A stretch of DNA of 8,165 nt from the NCBI GenBank assembly GCA_016650355.1, contig JAENVX010000196.1:1-8165 (forward strand). Reading direction: 5' to 3'. Positions 6,058-8,165 of the stretch are shown here, one piece after another. The notes beneath the pieces were generated by a model. It did no database searches. It had not been told where the DNA came from and saw only the letters and a program-made list of their open reading frames with translations. The position numbers were made by a program, and so were the translations under genes. Position 1 is the stretch's first letter. Every line of letters starts with the position of its first letter. The stretch comes from Bacteroidia bacterium. Its GTDB lineage: Bacteria > Bacteroidota > Bacteroidia > Cytophagales > Cyclobacteriaceae.

Positions 6058-6951
6058 CTAATTAAATGTCACTTCGCCATACATTCCTATTTTCAAAAAC
6101 CCGTCATTCTTGACTTTAATTTTAATGGCATAAACCAGGTTGGAGCGCTCATCTTTTGTCTGAATCGTTTTGGGGGTAAATTCAGCTTTGTCCGATACCC
6201 ATTCCAAAATACCTTCATAGGCATTAGATCCATCCTTACCGTCATCAACCATCACCTTTACTTTTTGGCCCAATTTCACCGCGGTGAGCTGATCTCCTGA
6301 AATGTAGGCCCGAAACAATATTGTAGATAGGTCGGCTATTTTGTATATGGCTTTTCCGGCCATGATCACCTCATCTTGTTCGGCATACTTTATGAGTACA
6401 GTCCCATCAATAGGATTGACGATAACAGATTTCGTGAGCTGATCCTCCAACTGTTCAATCTGTGCCTTAATTGGAAGTGTTTCGCTTTGTATCGATCGCG
6501 TAGTAATTGCCAAAGAAGTTTTCAGGGACTGATATTGTTTCTTAAGGAGATCCAACTGAGCATTCAAGTCATCTAGCTGCTTTTTAGTGGCGGCATCATC
6601 TTTCAATAAATTTTCAACTCTCTTTTTTTCATATTCAACAGTTTCAATTTGTTTTTGTAAAGTAGATAGTTGGCTTTCCGCATCAGGCTGCTTTGCGAGA
6701 AGTGCCGTAATTGAATACTGCAATTGTTTCTTTTTCAGAAAAAGTTGTATCGTGTCAATGTAACCTATTGATTGGCCAGCTTTTACTTGAAGGCCTTCAG
6801 CTATTTTCAATTCGACTATCTTTCCTGTTGCTTCTGCAGAGACAATGACCTCATCTGCTTCAAAATTTCCAGTGGCATCGAAGTCATTTGAATCTTGCCC
6901 GCAGGAAACAAGCATAAAAATTAATAAGGCGGATGTCAATAGATTCCTCAT
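6058..6951 (-). CDS. HlyD-family membrane-fusion lipoprotein, YbhG-like
   Basis: Periplasmic adaptor of 297 residues linking the ABC permeases to the outer-membrane channel. The N-terminus is a lipoprotein signal with lipobox L-V-S-C17 followed by Gly, so it is probably anchored by a lipid on Cys17. Order: first biotinyl/lipoyl half about 31-66 (VIVSAEATGKIVELKIAEG...VKAG), a long charged coiled coil about 68-172 (KKKQLQYS...LEDQLTK), second lipoyl half about 174-206 (VIVNPIDGTVLIKYAEQDEV), beta-barrel domain about 207-260, and the family C-terminus FTPKTIQTKDERSNLVYAI with LKIGMYGEV. ATG 6951 lies 12 bases after the TolC-like stop, so the two are surely co-transcribed. The gap to the ATPase gene is 39 or 78 bases depending on its start. 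It occupies the ybhG position of the operon. Confidence 0.93.
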   Translation of the reverse strand: MRNLLTSALLIFMLVSCGQDSNDFDATGNFEADEVIVSAEATGKIVELKIAEGLQVKAGQSIGYIDTIQLFLKKKQLQYSITALLAKQPDAESQLSTLQKQIETVEYEKKRVENLLKDDAATKKQLDDLNAQLDLLKKQYQSLKTSLAITTRSIQSETLPIKAQIEQLEDQLTKSVIVNPIDGTVLIKYAEQDEVIMAGKAIYKIADLSTILFRAYISGDQLTAVKLGQKVKVMVDDGKDGSNAYEGILEWVSDKAEFTPKTIQTKDERSNLVYAIKIKVKNDGFLKIGMYGEVTFN

Positions 6952-6963
6952 GGTAAATATATT

Positions 6964-8165
6964 TTAGTTTCCAATGGTTGTTTGATAATTATACTGTGCA
7001 AGCATAAGCTGAACCTCGTGCAGCAATAAATTTTGCCGGGCTGCTTCCTCTGCATTTAGCTCTCTCAAATAATCACTGGTTGAGATTACACCGTTTTCAT
7101 GCTGCGATTGGGATGTCTTTTTTATTCGTGTGCGTAAAGCGATAATCTGATTGTCGACATCAATAAGCGCTTGAAGTTTGCTTACCTCCTGACTTTGTTG
7201 CTTCAGAGTAAGATTTGTATTAAAAAGAAAAGCGTCTTTTTGTGAATTAACTATTTGGGTATTCACTTCCAACAATTGCTTATCTCTTTTAGAATTATAG
7301 AATCCTGATAGGGCCCAATTGAATCTAAATCCACCCAAGTAATAAAAATCAAATTCATTTTTTAACACGTTTAGAGCTGGTCTTCCATACCCTCCTTGAG
7401 CAAAAAATCCCAGCTTAGGAAGCGTGCGAGAACCGGATGCCCTGTATTGCACACCTAAAAGTTCATTTTGAAATTGATAAAGGGTGAGTTCTGGCCGTTT
7501 GATGGAAGGCTCAATGGTAGAAACAATGTCTATCGGTTTCACAAGAACAGTATTTTGATTTAATTGTTGATTTATAAAATACCCAAGCATGTCGAGGTAA
7601 GCATTGCGTGCTGCTTTCATTTCAATGATACGCTGATCTGATTTCAAAAGTTCTGCCTGCATTATTTCAGCACTGGATTTGAAGGCTATACCATTCTTGA
7701 TCGCAGATTCTGTTTTTGCCAGAGAGGTCTGTAAATCCTTTTGTAGAATATCAACTTGTGTCAACTGAGCATTCATCAACAAAACGCCAAAGAAAATCTG
7801 GTTAATTCTTTCTTTAATTCTATACAATTCGACTTCCAACTTCTGTTGTTCAATCTGAGCATTTGCCCTTTGAGTTGCGGTTTGACTTTTAACCACTCCT
7901 CCATCAAAAATATTTTGATTGATCTCTCCATAAACTTTATACTGATCTTTTGATAGTGGCTCAACCAATGTTACTGCCCCTGGAAGACGAGTAACTTCTG
8001 ATTGATAAGTGGCCTGGCCATTTATTGATAGTTGAGGAAGATTTCCTGATTGCGTGTTAGCTATGGTAAACTCAAGGCTCCTGGCAAGGAGTTCTTTTTG
8101 CTTGATCAAAGGATAATTTTGCCTCGCATGTTCATAACATTGATCTAGGGTTAGTTGCGTGATCG
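6964..8165 (-). CDS. TolC-family outer-membrane efflux protein (5' end beyond window)
   Basis: The last 399 residues of an outer-membrane channel. The frame stays open to the right edge: before the in-frame TTG at 8109 it encodes ITQLTLDQCYEHARQNYP, the conserved opening of the mature TolC family. TTG 8109 is therefore not the start, and the true start with its signal peptide lies outside the window. Two repeats typical of the fold can be seen: a first helical/barrel block to about residue 195, and a second beginning with PELTLYQFQNELLGVQYRA near 215. The second block has strands rich in Tyr/Gly/Phe (LGFFAQGGYGRP, YYLGGFRFNWALSGF), then a long helix ending SDYLRELNAEEAARQNLLLH and QYNYQTTIGN. 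First gene of the exporter block within view, so the operon promoter probably lies further right. E. coli ybhGFSR lacks a dedicated TolC gene; here one is built into the operon. Confidence 0.93.
   Translation of the reverse strand, partial: ITQLTLDQCYEHARQNYPLIKQKELLARSLEFTIANTQSGNLPQLSINGQATYQSEVTRLPGAVTLVEPLSKDQYKVYGEINQNIFDGGVVKSQTATQRANAQIEQQKLEVELYRIKERINQIFFGVLLMNAQLTQVDILQKDLQTSLAKTESAIKNGIAFKSSAEIMQAELLKSDQRIIEMKAARNAYLDMLGYFINQQLNQNTVLVKPIDIVSTIEPSIKRPELTLYQFQNELLGVQYRASGSRTLPKLGFFAQGGYGRPALNVLKNEFDFYYLGGFRFNWALSGFYNSKRDKQLLEVNTQIVNSQKDAFLFNTNLTLKQQSQEVSKLQALIDVDNQIIALRTRIKKTSQSQHENGVISTSDYLRELNAEEAARQNLLLHEVQLMLAQYNYQTTIGN

Noticed and set aside
2041..8165. Anti-phage or toxin system reading of the operon
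   Set aside because: Every gene is explained by a tripartite ABC-2 efflux/export pump. There is no nuclease, toxin fold, maturation enzyme or double-glycine leader peptide among them.

Overview
The window looks like ordinary chromosome of a Bacteroidota bacterium, probably Cytophagales-like. The evidence is low-to-moderate GC, a near-consensus Bacteroidota promoter (TTG-N20-TATTTTTG), starts without Shine-Dalgarno sequences, and signal peptides ending just before Gln. The order-level placement is an inference. There are no mobile elements, CRISPR arrays, tRNA or rRNA genes, and no stretch over 300 bases lacks a gene.

Left part (1-1577): a gene with a signal peptide runs leftward off the window (1-109). 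Divergent from it is a small Rieske [2Fe-2S] ferredoxin (168-488). A secreted protein of unrecognised family follows (603-1577), with its own promoter just upstream.

Middle (1579-2040): a 108-residue Gly/Ile-rich membrane protein on the minus strand (1579-1905) contains a tandem 18-residue GxxxG repeat. It converges on the secreted-protein gene with a single base between the stop codons. The 135 bases at 1906-2040 separate it from the operon to its right; I see no convincing promoter or hairpin there.

Right part (2041-8165, minus strand): a complete tripartite ABC-2 exporter operon, read right to left. It encodes a TolC-family outer-membrane protein (5' end outside the window), a lipoprotein membrane-fusion protein, two separate ATPases and two ABC-2 permeases. 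From the membrane-fusion protein onward, the order matches E. coli ybhG-ybhF-ybhS-ybhR, except that the double-ATPase YbhF is split into two genes overlapping by ATGA. The two permease genes also overlap by ATGA. Together the products should form an inner-membrane pump linked through the periplasm to an outer-membrane channel. The substrate cannot be read from the sequence.

The most informative signal is complementary decay in the two ATPases. The first has lost its Q-loop Gln and H-loop His, and the second has lost its LSGGQ signature. In a head-to-tail heterodimer this leaves one canonical and one degenerate ATP site. The exporter is a known family and I do not see a wholly new system. The less explained items are the glycine-repeat membrane protein and the secreted orphan.
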